Assembly (NCBI GenBank): GCA_013360675.1
Contig: JABWBB010000003.1
Location: 44,746 to 108,745 of the forward strand
Source of the DNA: Phycisphaerales bacterium
GTDB taxonomy: Bacteria > Planctomycetota > Phycisphaerae > Phycisphaerales > UBA1924
Direction of reading: 5' to 3'
DNA length: 64,000 nucleotides
The notes under the pieces are model-generated. The model made no database searches and was not told the origin of the DNA. It saw nothing but the letters and a program-made list of their open reading frames with translations. The position numbers and the translations under genes were made by a program. This document shows positions 16,515 to 24,804 of this stretch, piece after piece (position 1 is the first letter of the stretch; the number at the start of each line of letters is the position of its first letter).

Positions 16515-17066
16515 TCATGAACCGCTCTCGCCACCCTCTTCGCCGCTGGGCGTCACGTCGGCGACGGTGACACGCCCGGTATAGGCCTCGACGCTGATCC
16601 GGTAGGTCAGGCCCGATCCGCGAACTTCGATGAACCCGGTGCCCGCGGGTGTGGCACTGCCGGGTGAATCGACGGGCCCGCCCAGGCCGTCAAAGACCAC
16701 CTGGTTGCTCGCAAAACCGATGGCGCTGAACACGCACTCGCCAAACTCGCTCCCCGTCAGGCGGCGTTCGAGCACGCGGTCGAGATCGGGATCGAGACGA
16801 TTCCCGCTGACTTCGGCCAATACATAGCGCGGGCCTGTCGGTTCGTCGTAGAAGATGATGCCCATGCCGCGCTGAAACGCGACGGCGTCGGACTGGGCGC
16901 TGGTGATGTCAGAAACGATCATCCGCACCGCGCTCTGCACGCGCAGCACACCCGTCTGCGAGAAGGATGGCACGACCAGAGCGCCCGCGATCCCCATGAT
17001 GACGATCACGATCAGCAGCTCGACAAGCGTGTAGCCTCTCGATGCATGATTTCCCCTCAACGCCAT
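16515..17066 (-). CDS. GspH/FimT-type pseudopilin
   Basis: A 183-residue protein with a type IV prepilin leader: a short basic N-terminus, Gly11, then YTLVELLIVIVIMGIAGA. The prepilin peptidase should cut between Gly11 and Tyr12; the glutamate five residues into the mature protein is the one needed for pilus assembly. The rest of the N-terminal helix and the beta-rich C-terminus fit minor pseudopilins of the GspH/FimT type. It sits with two GspG-like pseudopilins on the same strand, so it probably contributes to a type II secretion-like or type IV pilus-like fibre. No assembly ATPase, platform protein or secretin is in the window. Confidence 0.82.
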   Translation of the reverse strand: MALRGNHASRGYTLVELLIVIVIMGIAGALVVPSFSQTGVLRVQSAVRMIVSDITSAQSDAVAFQRGMGIIFYDEPTGPRYVLAEVSGNRLDPDLDRVLERRLTGSEFGECVFSAIGFASNQVVFDGLGGPVDSPGSATPAGTGFIEVRGSGLTYRISVEAYTGRVTVADVTPSGEEGGESGS

Positions 17067-17083
17067 CCTCCCTCCACCACGCG

Positions 17084-17407
17084 CTACTTGCGCTCCGTCG
17101 GAATGACGATCTGCGGCATCTCCGTGACCTTCACGCTCAACCCTCGCTGCAGCATCGCATCCATGCGATCAAGGCGAAGACTCAGTGATTTCAGCTCAGC
17201 GATGATCTGCTTGCGCTGATCCGCCGCGCTGACGCGCCCGCTGTCGTCCTCGGGCTGATCGGCAACCTGGGCGTTGGCCCGGCTGAGCAGATTGCCATCA
17301 CGGGCACCGAACGTATTGATCGCCAGCAGGCCAGCGATCAGCGTGAGCGCCACGTTGGTGTACAGCCGCGGGCGGGTAGAGTCCGTCGTCGTTCGCGAGG
17401 GTTCCAT
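17084..17407 (-). CDS. single-pass membrane protein with coiled-coil region
   Basis: A 107-residue protein with a membrane segment at about residues 17-33 and a periplasmic-side tail. The segment around residues 65-90 (IIAELKSLSLRLDRMDAML) has a heptad pattern and probably forms a coiled coil. The ATG at 17407 is chosen because AAGGAAGGACAACCG precedes it; an in-frame ATG at 17446 has no such site. It lies between the second GspG-like gene and the GspH-like gene, so it belongs to the pseudopilin cluster. I do not recognise the family. It could be a minor, non-pilin component of the fibre machine, but that is inference from position only. Confidence 0.6.
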   Translation of the reverse strand: MEPSRTTTDSTRPRLYTNVALTLIAGLLAINTFGARDGNLLSRANAQVADQPEDDSGRVSAADQRKQIIAELKSLSLRLDRMDAMLQRGLSVKVTEMPQIVIPTERK

Positions 17408-17498
17408 CGGTTGTCCTTCCTTGGCCCGGTGAGTGGGCCTCCTCACGATCGGCCGCCGAACCCGGTGCGATCAACAGACCCTCGCAAGTCCGCCAAAC

Positions 17499-17930
17499 TC
17501 AGGGGCGCGGGTACGGGTTATCCGAGACATCGAACCCGCCGGCCCACACCTCGCCCGTCAGCGGGTTGTAGATCCACCCGTGCGAGGTCTGGTAACCCGA
17601 ATCTGCCGTCGTGCCGAACACCACCTGGCGGCTGACCCCGGCGGGCACCCAGCTGTTGATCGGAGCTTCCCGCATGAAGCCACCCGTGGTGCTTACGAGC
17701 GCACCCCAGGTGCCGTCGCCCGCCTGCACATCGGGATAGACGCCGCCATTGCGGACGTAATACGCCGCAAGGGCTCTGCGTAGTTTCGTCAACTGGTCCT
17801 TCGCCGCGACCTGCGATGCATCATTGGTCGCGCTGGCGAACTGAGGCACGACGATGGCGGCGAGGATCCCGAGGATCACCACCACGATCAGGATCTCGAC
17901 AAGCGTGAACGCGGCCCGGTGTCGCATCAT
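17499..17930 (-). CDS. GspG-like type II secretion pseudopilin (second copy)
   Basis: A 143-residue prepilin-like protein. The mature helix starts FTLVEILIVVVILGILAAIV, followed by VPQFASATNDA, and a C-terminal globular part with YPDVQAGDGTWGAL, typical of the GspG major pseudopilin family. The residue before the cleavage site is Ala7, not the usual glycine, which prepilin peptidases tolerate less well. The start at 17930 follows AGGGGA by four bases; the second Met of the MM pair is an alternative. It is 102 bases downstream of a closely similar pseudopilin gene, with a strong hairpin between the two. Confidence 0.87.
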   Translation of the reverse strand: MMRHRAAFTLVEILIVVVILGILAAIVVPQFASATNDASQVAAKDQLTKLRRALAAYYVRNGGVYPDVQAGDGTWGALVSTTGGFMREAPINSWVPAGVSRQVVFGTTADSGYQTSHGWIYNPLTGEVWAGGFDVSDNPYPRP

Positions 17931-17969
17931 CAATCCCCTGAGGTTCCCGCATCGTCTCCCGTGAAACGC

Positions 17970-17997
17970 CCCGCCGGGGCTCTTCAGCCTCGGCGGG
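17970..17997 (-). terminator. strong hairpin between the tandem pseudopilin genes
   Basis: The bases cccgccggggct (17970-17981), a four-base loop cttc, and agcctcggcggg (17986-17997) form a 12-pair stem with one G-T wobble. No run of T follows on either strand, so it is not a classic intrinsic terminator. It lies in the gap between the two GspG-like genes, where it could set their relative levels by partial termination or by protecting the upstream message from decay. The structure is seen directly; the role is inference. Confidence 0.55.
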
Positions 17998-18032
17998 ACA
18001 ATGATCAGATCAGCCACACAGCGTGATGACAC

Positions 18033-18461
18033 TCAGGGGGTACCCGGGGTCAGCTCGCTCGTGGACTCGTCGAAATAGCAGGCGCCCAATTCACCCGTCG
18101 CGCGGGTGTAGTGCCAGCCGTTGCCTGCGGCAGCAGCCGCAGCCACCGTGGACGAGTTGTTGAAGGGGTTGCGGGGAGCTTCCTTGATGTACCCGTCGGT
18201 GATGTCGCCATCGCCGTTCGGGTCGATCATGACGTCCCAACCCGCGCCCACGAGATCGGGATACTGCCCGTCCGTGGAGCGTGCCTTGAAGAGCTCAACC
18301 TGGTTCTGCAGGCTCTTGAGCTGGGCACGGATGTTGCCCACCTGCGCATCCTGCGTCGCGCTGGTGAACTGGGGGACGACGATCGCCGCCAGGATACCCA
18401 GGATCACCACGACGATGAGGATTTCAACGAGCGTAAAACCCTTACGAATCCGATTCCGCAT
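18033..18461 (-). CDS. GspG-like type II secretion pseudopilin (first copy)
   Basis: A 142-residue prepilin-like protein. The leader is MRNRIRKG with cleavage expected after Gly8, then FTLVEILIVVVILGILAAIV and VPQFTSATQDA. The C-terminal part contains YPDLVGAGWDVMIDPNGDGD, which resembles the calcium-binding region of GspG major pseudopilins. The ATG at 18461 has AAGGAG about eight bases upstream, so it is preferred over the frame-open start at 18488. The first 20 mature residues match the next gene almost exactly, pointing to a duplication. It is probably the first gene of the five-gene cluster and the likely major fibre subunit. Confidence 0.9.
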   Translation of the reverse strand: MRNRIRKGFTLVEILIVVVILGILAAIVVPQFTSATQDAQVGNIRAQLKSLQNQVELFKARSTDGQYPDLVGAGWDVMIDPNGDGDITDGYIKEAPRNPFNNSSTVAAAAAAGNGWHYTRATGELGACYFDESTSELTPGTP

Positions 18462-18974
18462 GCTACTGACTCCTTGCAAAGAGCACACATCAAACTTGCG
18501 AAGAGGACGCCTCTCCGCCGCGCGTCACCACTGCCTCGCAGGGCCCCGGGGCGTCTCCTCCACGCCCCCAAGGCCCGACGTATCGGTTCGAGGCGTGCGT
18601 GCCGCGTGGTGCGCGACCGCTCGCTCGAACAGACGCAGCATTCATCGTCGACGTAGGCGTGGGCGTTGACCCTCTTGGGGGAAGATCGCCCCGGCACCTT
18701 CCGCCTATGAGGCATGCGCGATGCACGCCATGCGCACCGTTCAAGCGCGGCGTCAGCACCCCGGCCCGCGGCCCTCTTATGGGGATCACGCCACGCGTCC
18801 GATCACGCCCGTTCCACCTGCGCGGCCTCATGCCCGACATGACAGCCGGGACTACCCCGCGTTTCCCCCGCTTCCCCGCCCACTTTGGTGGGTTTCCCAC
18901 CAGTTTTGCGTACTCTTTGGTGGGGAATACACGCCCGCCCGCGCCCAAAGTGCGGCCGGATTGGAGCGACACCA
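18462..18974. other. 513-base divergent intergenic region
   Basis: This gap separates the pseudopilin cluster (minus strand) from the copper oxidase gene (plus strand) and must contain both promoters. I see no convincing coding region, tRNA or sigma-70 consensus in it. Several frames are open because of the high GC, but none has a recognisable product or good ribosome site. The only clear structure is the stacked repeat at 18872-18927, described separately. Confidence 0.6.
18872..18927. repeat. stacked direct and inverted repeats upstream of the copper oxidase
   Basis: Three nested patterns share this stretch. CTTTGGTGGG occurs twice as a direct repeat at 18883-18892 and 18915-18924, 32 bases (about three helical turns) apart. 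GGTGGG TTT CCCACC is an inverted repeat at 18887-18901, and CCCAC TTTG GTGGG another at 18879-18892. TTCCCC at 18872-18877 is matched by GGGGAA at 18922-18927 as outer arms. The block ends 47 bases before the GTG start of the oxidase, a good place for a regulator site. No known operator consensus is matched. Confidence 0.5.
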
Positions 18975-21833
18975 GTGACTCAGACACGCTTCTGGACGGC
19001 CTGCATGGCCTTGATTGGCGCCGCGTTTTTCAACGCTGCCCGCGCCGACACCGTCACGCTCACTGCCAGCGCCGATAACAGCATGTACTCCGAATCCGGC
19101 CAGCTCAGCGATGCCCTGGGCGACGGGATCTTTGCGGGGACCAACGGCGTCGGGAATGTCCGCCGCGCACTCCTCCGCTTCGATCTCAGCGCCATCCCCC
19201 CCGGCTCGACCATCACCGGCGTCTCGCTCAACCTCTACCTCTCGCGAACTCGTGCAGGCAGCGTCCCCGTCACGCTGCATCGGCTCAATGCCTCATGGGG
19301 CGAAGGAACCTCCATCGCGCCAGGCCAAGGTGGCGGCGGCGGACCGGCCACCAGCGGGGATGCCACCTGGACCCACCGATTCGCCGGAGGCGCCGAGTGG
19401 ACAACACCGGGCGGCGACTTCGTCACCACTCCCTCCGCCACGACCAACGTCGGTGCTCAGGGCAACACCTTTACCTGGTCCTCGGCATCCCTCGTGGCCG
19501 ACACCCAAATGTTCCTCGATATGCCCTCCATGAACCACGGCTGGATCGTCCGAGCCCCCGAGTTCGGCGACGCCAGCGCCAAACGCTTTGACAGCCGCGA
19601 ATCCAGCACGGCTTCCCGACGCCCCAGGCTCACCGTGACCTTCACCCCCGCGGGCGCACCCACCGGCGCCTGCTGCGTTGGCACTTCCTGCAGCGTCGTC
19701 ACCCAGGCTCAGTGCACCACCCTCGGAGGCACCTGGCAGGGCAGCGGCGTCCCCTGCTCTCCCTCGCCCTGCGGCGTCACCAATATCGGTGCCTGCTGCC
19801 TCACGAATGGCTCATGCGTCAGCGTCACTCAGACCCAGTGCACCTCGCAGGGGGGCACCTACCGCGGCAATGGGACCTCCTGCGGGACCGCCAACTGCCC
19901 CGTCGTTCTCACCCCCTTCGTCGACGCACTCCCTATCCCGGGCATCATGCAGCCCGTCACCGGTTTCCCCGGCGGCACCGCCCACTACGACATCTCGATG
20001 ACCGAGTTCACCCAGCAACTCCACCGCGACCTGCCCCCCACCACCGTCTGGGGTTATGACGGCACCTTCCCCGCCAAGACCATCGAAGCCCGCCAGGGCC
20101 GCCCCGTCACAGTCACCTGGCGCAACAACCTCCGCACGCCGCTGGGCGAACTCCGCACCACCCACTACCTCCCCGTCGATCTCTGCCTCCATGGGCCCAA
20201 CATGTTCGGCAGCGTCCCGCGCACCACCGTCCACCTCCACGGCGGGCACGTCTCCTCGGCCAGCGACGGCCAGCCCGACGATGCCTACCCGCCCGGCCAG
20301 AGCGCCCCTCTCTACGTCTACCCCAACAACCAGCCCGCCTCCACCCTCTGGTACCACGACCATGCCCTGGGCATCACGCGCCTCAACGTCTACATGGGGC
20401 TCGCCGGCTTCTACTTGCTGCGCGACGCCCAGGAGGACGCCCTCAATATCCCGCGCGGCGAATACGAAATCCCCCTCGCCATCCAGGATCGCTCCTTCAA
20501 CCCCGATGGCTCGCTTCGCTACCACGAGATGTGGCACGAGCACTTCTTCGGCGACTCCATCCTCGTCAACGGCAAGGTCACGCCATTCCTCAACGTCAAG
20601 CGCGGCAAGTACCGCTTCCGCATCCTTAATGGCTGCAACTCCCGCACCCTCCAGTTGCTCCTCTCCAACGGACACACCTTCTGGCAGATCGGCAGTGACA
20701 CAGGTCTCCTTCCCGCGCCCGTCGCCATGAACTCGCTCACCATCCAACCTGGTGAACGCGCCGACGTCGTCATGGACTTTGGCATCTACGGACCCGGCGT
20801 ACAGATCATCCTCGTCAACCAGGCCCCGGCGCCATACCCCGGCACTGCGGGGGTCGGCGTCGTCCCCAACGTCATGCGCTTCAACGTCCAGAGCATGCAG
20901 GGGCATACCGCCGCGCTGCCCGCCGCGCTCGTCCCCGTTCCTCGCATCCCAGAAGCGCAGGCCGTCCAGCACCGTTCATTCTCTCTCGCCAAGGAGTTTG
21001 ATCCCGGCTGCGGGCACGACATGTGGATGATCAACGGCATGATGTGGGACGACATCACCGAGTTCCCGATCTTCGGAACCACCGAGGTCTGGTCGTGGGT
21101 CAATCGCTCGGGCGTCACGCACCCCATGCACATGCACCTGGTCTCCTTCCAGGTGCTCGACCGCCAGAACTTCACGGTGATCGGTGGCGAGGTCGTGCCG
21201 ACGGGCTCTCGCATCACCCCGCCCGCGAACGAGCTGGGATGGAAGGACACCGTGCAGTGCCCGCCCAACCAGATCACCCGCGTCATCGCCCGCTTCGATG
21301 GCTTCACCGGGCGCTTCCCCTATCACTGCCACATGCTCGAGCATGAAGACCATGAAATGATGCGCCAGTTCGAGGTCTGCATTCCCGCCAACATCCCAAG
21401 CCCGCCACCGGACGTGAACTCGTGTTTCGGCGGTGCGGCGGCCTTCACGATCAGCGCCACCGGCACCAATCTCTCGTATCAGTGGTACCGCGAGGGCGTG
21501 CCGCTTGTCGACGGTGTCGGCGAGCACGGCTCGATCGTCAGCGGCGCCACCACACCCACGCTGAATCTCAGCAATCTCTCCTACTTTGACGACGGGCCCT
21601 ACGCATGCCGAGCGTTCAACGTGTGCGGCGAATCCATCTACGGCGCATACCTGCGTATCTGCGTGGGCGACTTCAACTGCTCGGGTGGCACCCCCGATGA
21701 CGCCGACGTCAATGAGTTCTTCACCGCGTGGAATGCCGGTTCGCCACAGGCTGATGTCAACGCCTCGGGCGGCACCCCCGACGACGCCGACGTCGCCACG
21801 TTCTTCGAGCGTTGGCTCACCGGCGAGTGCTGA
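18975..21833 (+). CDS. secreted multidomain multicopper oxidase with C-terminal dockerin-like domain
   Basis: A 952-residue exported protein. The GTG at 18975 follows GGAG and opens a clean signal peptide (about residues 1-24, cut before DTVTL). Then come a DNRLRE-type beta domain (about 25-225), two cysteine-rich repeats starting GACC (about 231-268 and 272-310), and a three-domain multicopper oxidase. The copper ligands are complete: HLHGGH (420-425), WYHDH (459-463), HPMHMH (716-721) and HCHMLEH (784-790) with type 1 Cys785 and axial Met795. An Ig-like domain (about 815-890) and a tail with two GGTPDDADV calcium-loop-like repeats follow. It should oxidise phenols, metals or bilin-like substrates outside the cytoplasm; which one is unknown. 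Confidence 0.93.
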   Translation: MTQTRFWTACMALIGAAFFNAARADTVTLTASADNSMYSESGQLSDALGDGIFAGTNGVGNVRRALLRFDLSAIPPGSTITGVSLNLYLSRTRAGSVPVTLHRLNASWGEGTSIAPGQGGGGGPATSGDATWTHRFAGGAEWTTPGGDFVTTPSATTNVGAQGNTFTWSSASLVADTQMFLDMPSMNHGWIVRAPEFGDASAKRFDSRESSTASRRPRLTVTFTPAGAPTGACCVGTSCSVVTQAQCTTLGGTWQGSGVPCSPSPCGVTNIGACCLTNGSCVSVTQTQCTSQGGTYRGNGTSCGTANCPVVLTPFVDALPIPGIMQPVTGFPGGTAHYDISMTEFTQQLHRDLPPTTVWGYDGTFPAKTIEARQGRPVTVTWRNNLRTPLGELRTTHYLPVDLCLHGPNMFGSVPRTTVHLHGGHVSSASDGQPDDAYPPGQSAPLYVYPNNQPASTLWYHDHALGITRLNVYMGLAGFYLLRDAQEDALNIPRGEYEIPLAIQDRSFNPDGSLRYHEMWHEHFFGDSILVNGKVTPFLNVKRGKYRFRILNGCNSRTLQLLLSNGHTFWQIGSDTGLLPAPVAMNSLTIQPGERADVVMDFGIYGPGVQIILVNQAPAPYPGTAGVGVVPNVMRFNVQSMQGHTAALPAALVPVPRIPEAQAVQHRSFSLAKEFDPGCGHDMWMINGMMWDDITEFPIFGTTEVWSWVNRSGVTHPMHMHLVSFQVLDRQNFTVIGGEVVPTGSRITPPANELGWKDTVQCPPNQITRVIARFDGFTGRFPYHCHMLEHEDHEMMRQFEVCIPANIPSPPPDVNSCFGGAAAFTISATGTNLSYQWYREGVPLVDGVGEHGSIVSGATTPTLNLSNLSYFDDGPYACRAFNVCGESIYGAYLRICVGDFNCSGGTPDDADVNEFFTAWNAGSPQADVNASGGTPDDADVATFFERWLTGEC

Positions 21834-21955
21834 TCACTTCATCCGTACCGCTCGCCGCACGAACGAACGAAAGTCGACGACATTCCACCCGCTCTCGCGC
21901 CATGTGTGACGCTTCTCAACTCTGCTTTGGCCGCTTAGTCTGATCTGCTCTGCAG

Positions 21956-21981
21956 TCCGGGTGGCACAGGCATCTCACCTG
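21956..21981 (-). repeat. copy 1 of a dispersed short palindromic repeat
   Basis: Read on the minus strand, these bases match the stretch at 54791-54818 at 22 of 25 positions across the shared core, which ends GCCTGTGCCACCCGGA. The core contains a short inverted repeat (AGG...CCT). Both copies lie between genes, at the 3' side of convergent or terminating genes. This is the pattern of REP-like elements, and similar GCCTGTGCCAC repeats are common in planctomycete genomes to my knowledge. The imperfect arms in this copy suggest decay. Confidence 0.55.
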
Positions 21982-22004
21982 CGCATTCGCCTCAGGCATG
22001 CGCA
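21980..22004. terminator. possible hairpin between convergent genes
   Basis: TGCGCAT (21980-21986) and ATGCGCA (21998-22004) form a seven-pair stem with an eleven-base loop in the gap between the copper oxidase and the convergent exonuclease-phosphatase gene. There is no T run. It may help end transcription from either side, but evidence is thin. Confidence 0.3.
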
Positions 22005-22023
22005 CTGCCGGCAAGCCCCCGTG

Positions 22024-22977
22024 CTACATCCCCTCCACCAACCGGCGCAACTCGGCCAGCTCCTTCTCGATCGCTCCGATCCGCTCCAGGATCTGCGCCT
22101 TAGTCACCGGCGGTGATAAAACCGGTGACGCTTCCGGCGGCGCAGCGGCCTCTTGACTCACCCGCGGCAGATCAAACAACGCCAGCACCGGGAAGTGATC
22201 GGGCATCCCCGCCACGTCCGCACAGTCCTCCTCGCTGACCAGGATCGTCGAACTCTTCGCCCAGGCCAGCGCGGTCGTATTCGCAAAGACAAAGTCGAGC
22301 ACCGCCGGTTCATAACGATTGGGGCATGTCGTCCGCGCGAGCGTGGCCGGACGCACCCAGCCCATGACCCCGCCCGCCGTAAACAGGTCGTACCCCGCAT
22401 CGCGTCTGCTCGCGTCGGTGTCCCCGCCCTCAATCTGAAAGTCGAAGTTGAAATCCCCCACCGCGATCAGGGGCAGCGTCTGCTTCGAGGCCCACTCGTT
22501 GAGCAGCCGTGCCTGTTCGTGCCGCTGATCGGCGCGGCTGCGGTACAGATGATTCACCGTGAACAAGAACCGCTGCCCCGACACCTTGTCGCGCAACTCC
22601 GCCACCAGCGGTGCACGCACGCGGTTCATCGGGTTGATCCAGCCCAGCTCCTGGTGCGCGATGTACTCAAGCCGGTTCGTGTCGTACACGATCGCCAGCC
22701 GGTCGTTCCCCCCCGTGGTGCCCAGGATCGCCGCAAACTGCCCGGTCTCGGTCAGGGCCGCACCCTGCACCAGCCCCTCGACCCAGGCCGGCTCGACCTC
22801 TGAGAAGCCCCAGATCGCGACCCCGTCGATCGCCCCCACCCGGGCGCTGATCTTGGCGATGTCGGCCCCGCCCGACTCGACGTTGTACGCCGCCACCAGC
22901 AGGTCGTCGGCCCGAACCGAGGCAACCACAAGCAGCAACGTCAGCAGCACCAGACGAATCGACCAATGAGTCCGCAC
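22024..22977 (-). CDS. secreted endonuclease/exonuclease/phosphatase-family protein
   Basis: A 317-residue protein. The GTG at 22977 is preceded by GGAGG at seven bases and opens a signal peptide, MRTHWSIRLVLLTLLLVVA, cut near ASVRA. The catalytic elements of the DNase I-like fold are visible: AAYNVESGG, the metal-binding glutamate in GFSEVEP, VGDFNFDFQ, and the final PDHFPV with the Asp-His pair. These enzymes cleave phosphodiester or phosphate bonds in nucleic acids, sugars or lipids; the substrate is not clear. The last 25 residues (ILERIGAIEKELAELRRLV) form a short coiled coil, perhaps for oligomerisation. An in-frame ATG at 23013 is an alternative start. Confidence 0.82.
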   Translation of the reverse strand: MRTHWSIRLVLLTLLLVVASVRADDLLVAAYNVESGGADIAKISARVGAIDGVAIWGFSEVEPAWVEGLVQGAALTETGQFAAILGTTGGNDRLAIVYDTNRLEYIAHQELGWINPMNRVRAPLVAELRDKVSGQRFLFTVNHLYRSRADQRHEQARLLNEWASKQTLPLIAVGDFNFDFQIEGGDTDASRRDAGYDLFTAGGVMGWVRPATLARTTCPNRYEPAVLDFVFANTTALAWAKSSTILVSEEDCADVAGMPDHFPVLALFDLPRVSQEAAAPPEASPVLSPPVTKAQILERIGAIEKELAELRRLVEGM

Positions 22978-23048
22978 GATGACACCTCCGCGGCGGCTGC
23001 AAAGTTCCGCCATGCCGCGATGGTACCACGCCCGATCTGTCCCAGGTC

Positions 23049-24719
23049 TTAGTCGAACTTGCCCTTGATCGTCAGCGGGAAATCGAGCAGCGTGCCCATG
23101 TCCTGCGCGGACTTGGCGTGGATGCTGCTCAGCCGTTTGATCAGCGTGCCCGGGTCGTTGGTGCACAGGCGTCCGAGCATCTGGAACTTGTGGTTGAGCA
23201 CGTCAACCAGATCGATCTTGTCCTGGCCCGCATGGTTGCGGGCGTGCCCACCCGGATACATGATGAGCCCGCTGTCGTAGGGGTTGCCCGAGTCATCATG
23301 GATCACGATCGACGTGGGGATCCCGTCGGGATACTTCGAGTCGTACTCGGCCCCGCCGTGCTCAAAGGTCATCTTGCCCATGAGTTCGCGTGTGAGCGGG
23401 TCGTGCAGGGCCTTGGCGTCGAAATCATGCGGCCCGAGCATGAGGTCCTTCCACCCCAGCGAGCGCTTGACGCCCGCGCTGTGCAGTTCGAGCGCCTTGC
23501 GCAGCATCGTGCAGACGAGGTAGAGCATCGAATGGTCGGCGCTCTGGCGGGTCTTGGGGTCGCGCTTGGCCGGGTCGCCGATGATGCCGTAGGCCGGCTC
23601 GTAGGCCTTGACCACGATCTTCGAGATGCAGTCGCCCGTCTGGTCGTCGAGCAGCTGTGGGTGGCGCGAGACGATGTTGATCAGCCCCTGTAGCGCGCCC
23701 GCCGACTGGTGCTCGTAGAGCCCCAACTTAAAGTGCATCCCCATCACCGCGAAGTCCGACCCCGCGCGGGCCAGCACCAGTTCGAAGGGGCTCGCGTCCT
23801 TCTTCTCGGCGTTGATCTTTGAATCCGACCCGACGCGCTGGAAATACTGCCCGGGCCCCTCGAAGAGCCGGAAGATCGCCTCGGGGTTGCGGAAGATGTC
23901 GCGCGGCCCCAGGAACCCCGCCATCGCCCGCTTCACACTCAACACCGCGGCCTCGGTCGAGATCGCCGCCGATGCCCCCTTGCTGTCGGACAACTGCTTG
24001 CCCGCGCGGATCGCCCGGAAAGGGATGTAGTGCGCCACGACCATGCCGATGGCGCTCTCGATCTGCTCGGGCGTGGCGCCCATCATCGCCCCAAAGGTCG
24101 CCGCCGAGGCGATCGCCCCGTGCACCACGTGGTCCACCTTGTAACTCTTGAGGCTGAACACCTCGGCCAAACGCCCGCGGATCTCGTCGAGCAGGATCAT
24201 CCCGCGCAGGGCAAAGGCCCCGTCCATGCCGCGCATCTGCGCCGCGGCGATGCACACGGGGTAGAAATCGTTGTGACCGAACTCACCGGCCGTGTGCCCC
24301 AGCGTGGGGTTGAACCCGAAGTTGGTCCCGTTGCTGTCCCATTCGCGCACCGCCGCGCTGTTGGCGACGATCGCCTTCTCGGCGTGCACATCACCCGCGT
24401 GACCGAAGACCTGCGCGCCCGTGCGCACGCTCTTCTTCGCCCACGGCAGCGCCCCGCCCGTGGCCTTCTTGGCCGGCGCGGGGTACTGCATCGCCTCCTC
24501 GCGCAGCAGCACCGGTGCGTTGGTCCCCAACGCCAGCGCCGAGATGCCGCACAGGCACGCATCGGTGTGGAAGAGGTTCGTCCGGTCGATCACCGACAGG
24601 TCCGGCTCGCCCTTCTTTCCCGGTTCGTCGCCCATGAAATCCACGGCGTACTGGGCAATCCCCAGCGACTGGTTGGTGTTGGGAGCAAGACGAACGAACT
24701 GACCCGAATCCTGTGCCAT
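23049..24719 (-). CDS. prpD: MmgE/PrpD-family protein (2-methylcitrate dehydratase-like)
   Basis: A 556-residue protein. PrpD removes water from 2-methylcitrate in propionate breakdown; related family members act on other tricarboxylates. The long all-helical N-terminal domain with GHTAGEFGHNDFYPVCIAAAQ and DEIRGRLAEVF, the MMGATPEQIESAIGMVVAH stretch, and the C-terminal domain with GIPTSIVIHDDSG and MYPGGHARNH fit the family. Its length is somewhat above the usual 480. The ATG at 24719 is the first good start. No 2-methylcitrate synthase or lyase gene is nearby, so the pathway call rests on family resemblance only. Confidence 0.82.
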   Translation of the reverse strand: MAQDSGQFVRLAPNTNQSLGIAQYAVDFMGDEPGKKGEPDLSVIDRTNLFHTDACLCGISALALGTNAPVLLREEAMQYPAPAKKATGGALPWAKKSVRTGAQVFGHAGDVHAEKAIVANSAAVREWDSNGTNFGFNPTLGHTAGEFGHNDFYPVCIAAAQMRGMDGAFALRGMILLDEIRGRLAEVFSLKSYKVDHVVHGAIASAATFGAMMGATPEQIESAIGMVVAHYIPFRAIRAGKQLSDSKGASAAISTEAAVLSVKRAMAGFLGPRDIFRNPEAIFRLFEGPGQYFQRVGSDSKINAEKKDASPFELVLARAGSDFAVMGMHFKLGLYEHQSAGALQGLINIVSRHPQLLDDQTGDCISKIVVKAYEPAYGIIGDPAKRDPKTRQSADHSMLYLVCTMLRKALELHSAGVKRSLGWKDLMLGPHDFDAKALHDPLTRELMGKMTFEHGGAEYDSKYPDGIPTSIVIHDDSGNPYDSGLIMYPGGHARNHAGQDKIDLVDVLNHKFQMLGRLCTNDPGTLIKRLSSIHAKSAQDMGTLLDFPLTIKGKFD

Positions 24720-24804
24720 GAGGTGCGTTCCTGGGTGAAATGTGCGTGCACCGCAAGGGTAGCGCACCCGCCCCGAACGTCGAGCCCTTCGCCTCGCCCA
24801 AGCC

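Noticed and set aside
18879..18924. MraZ-type GTGGG boxes upstream of the copper oxidase
   Set aside because: MraZ boxes are spaced about ten bases apart, but here the direct repeats start 32 bases apart, and no cell-wall gene follows.
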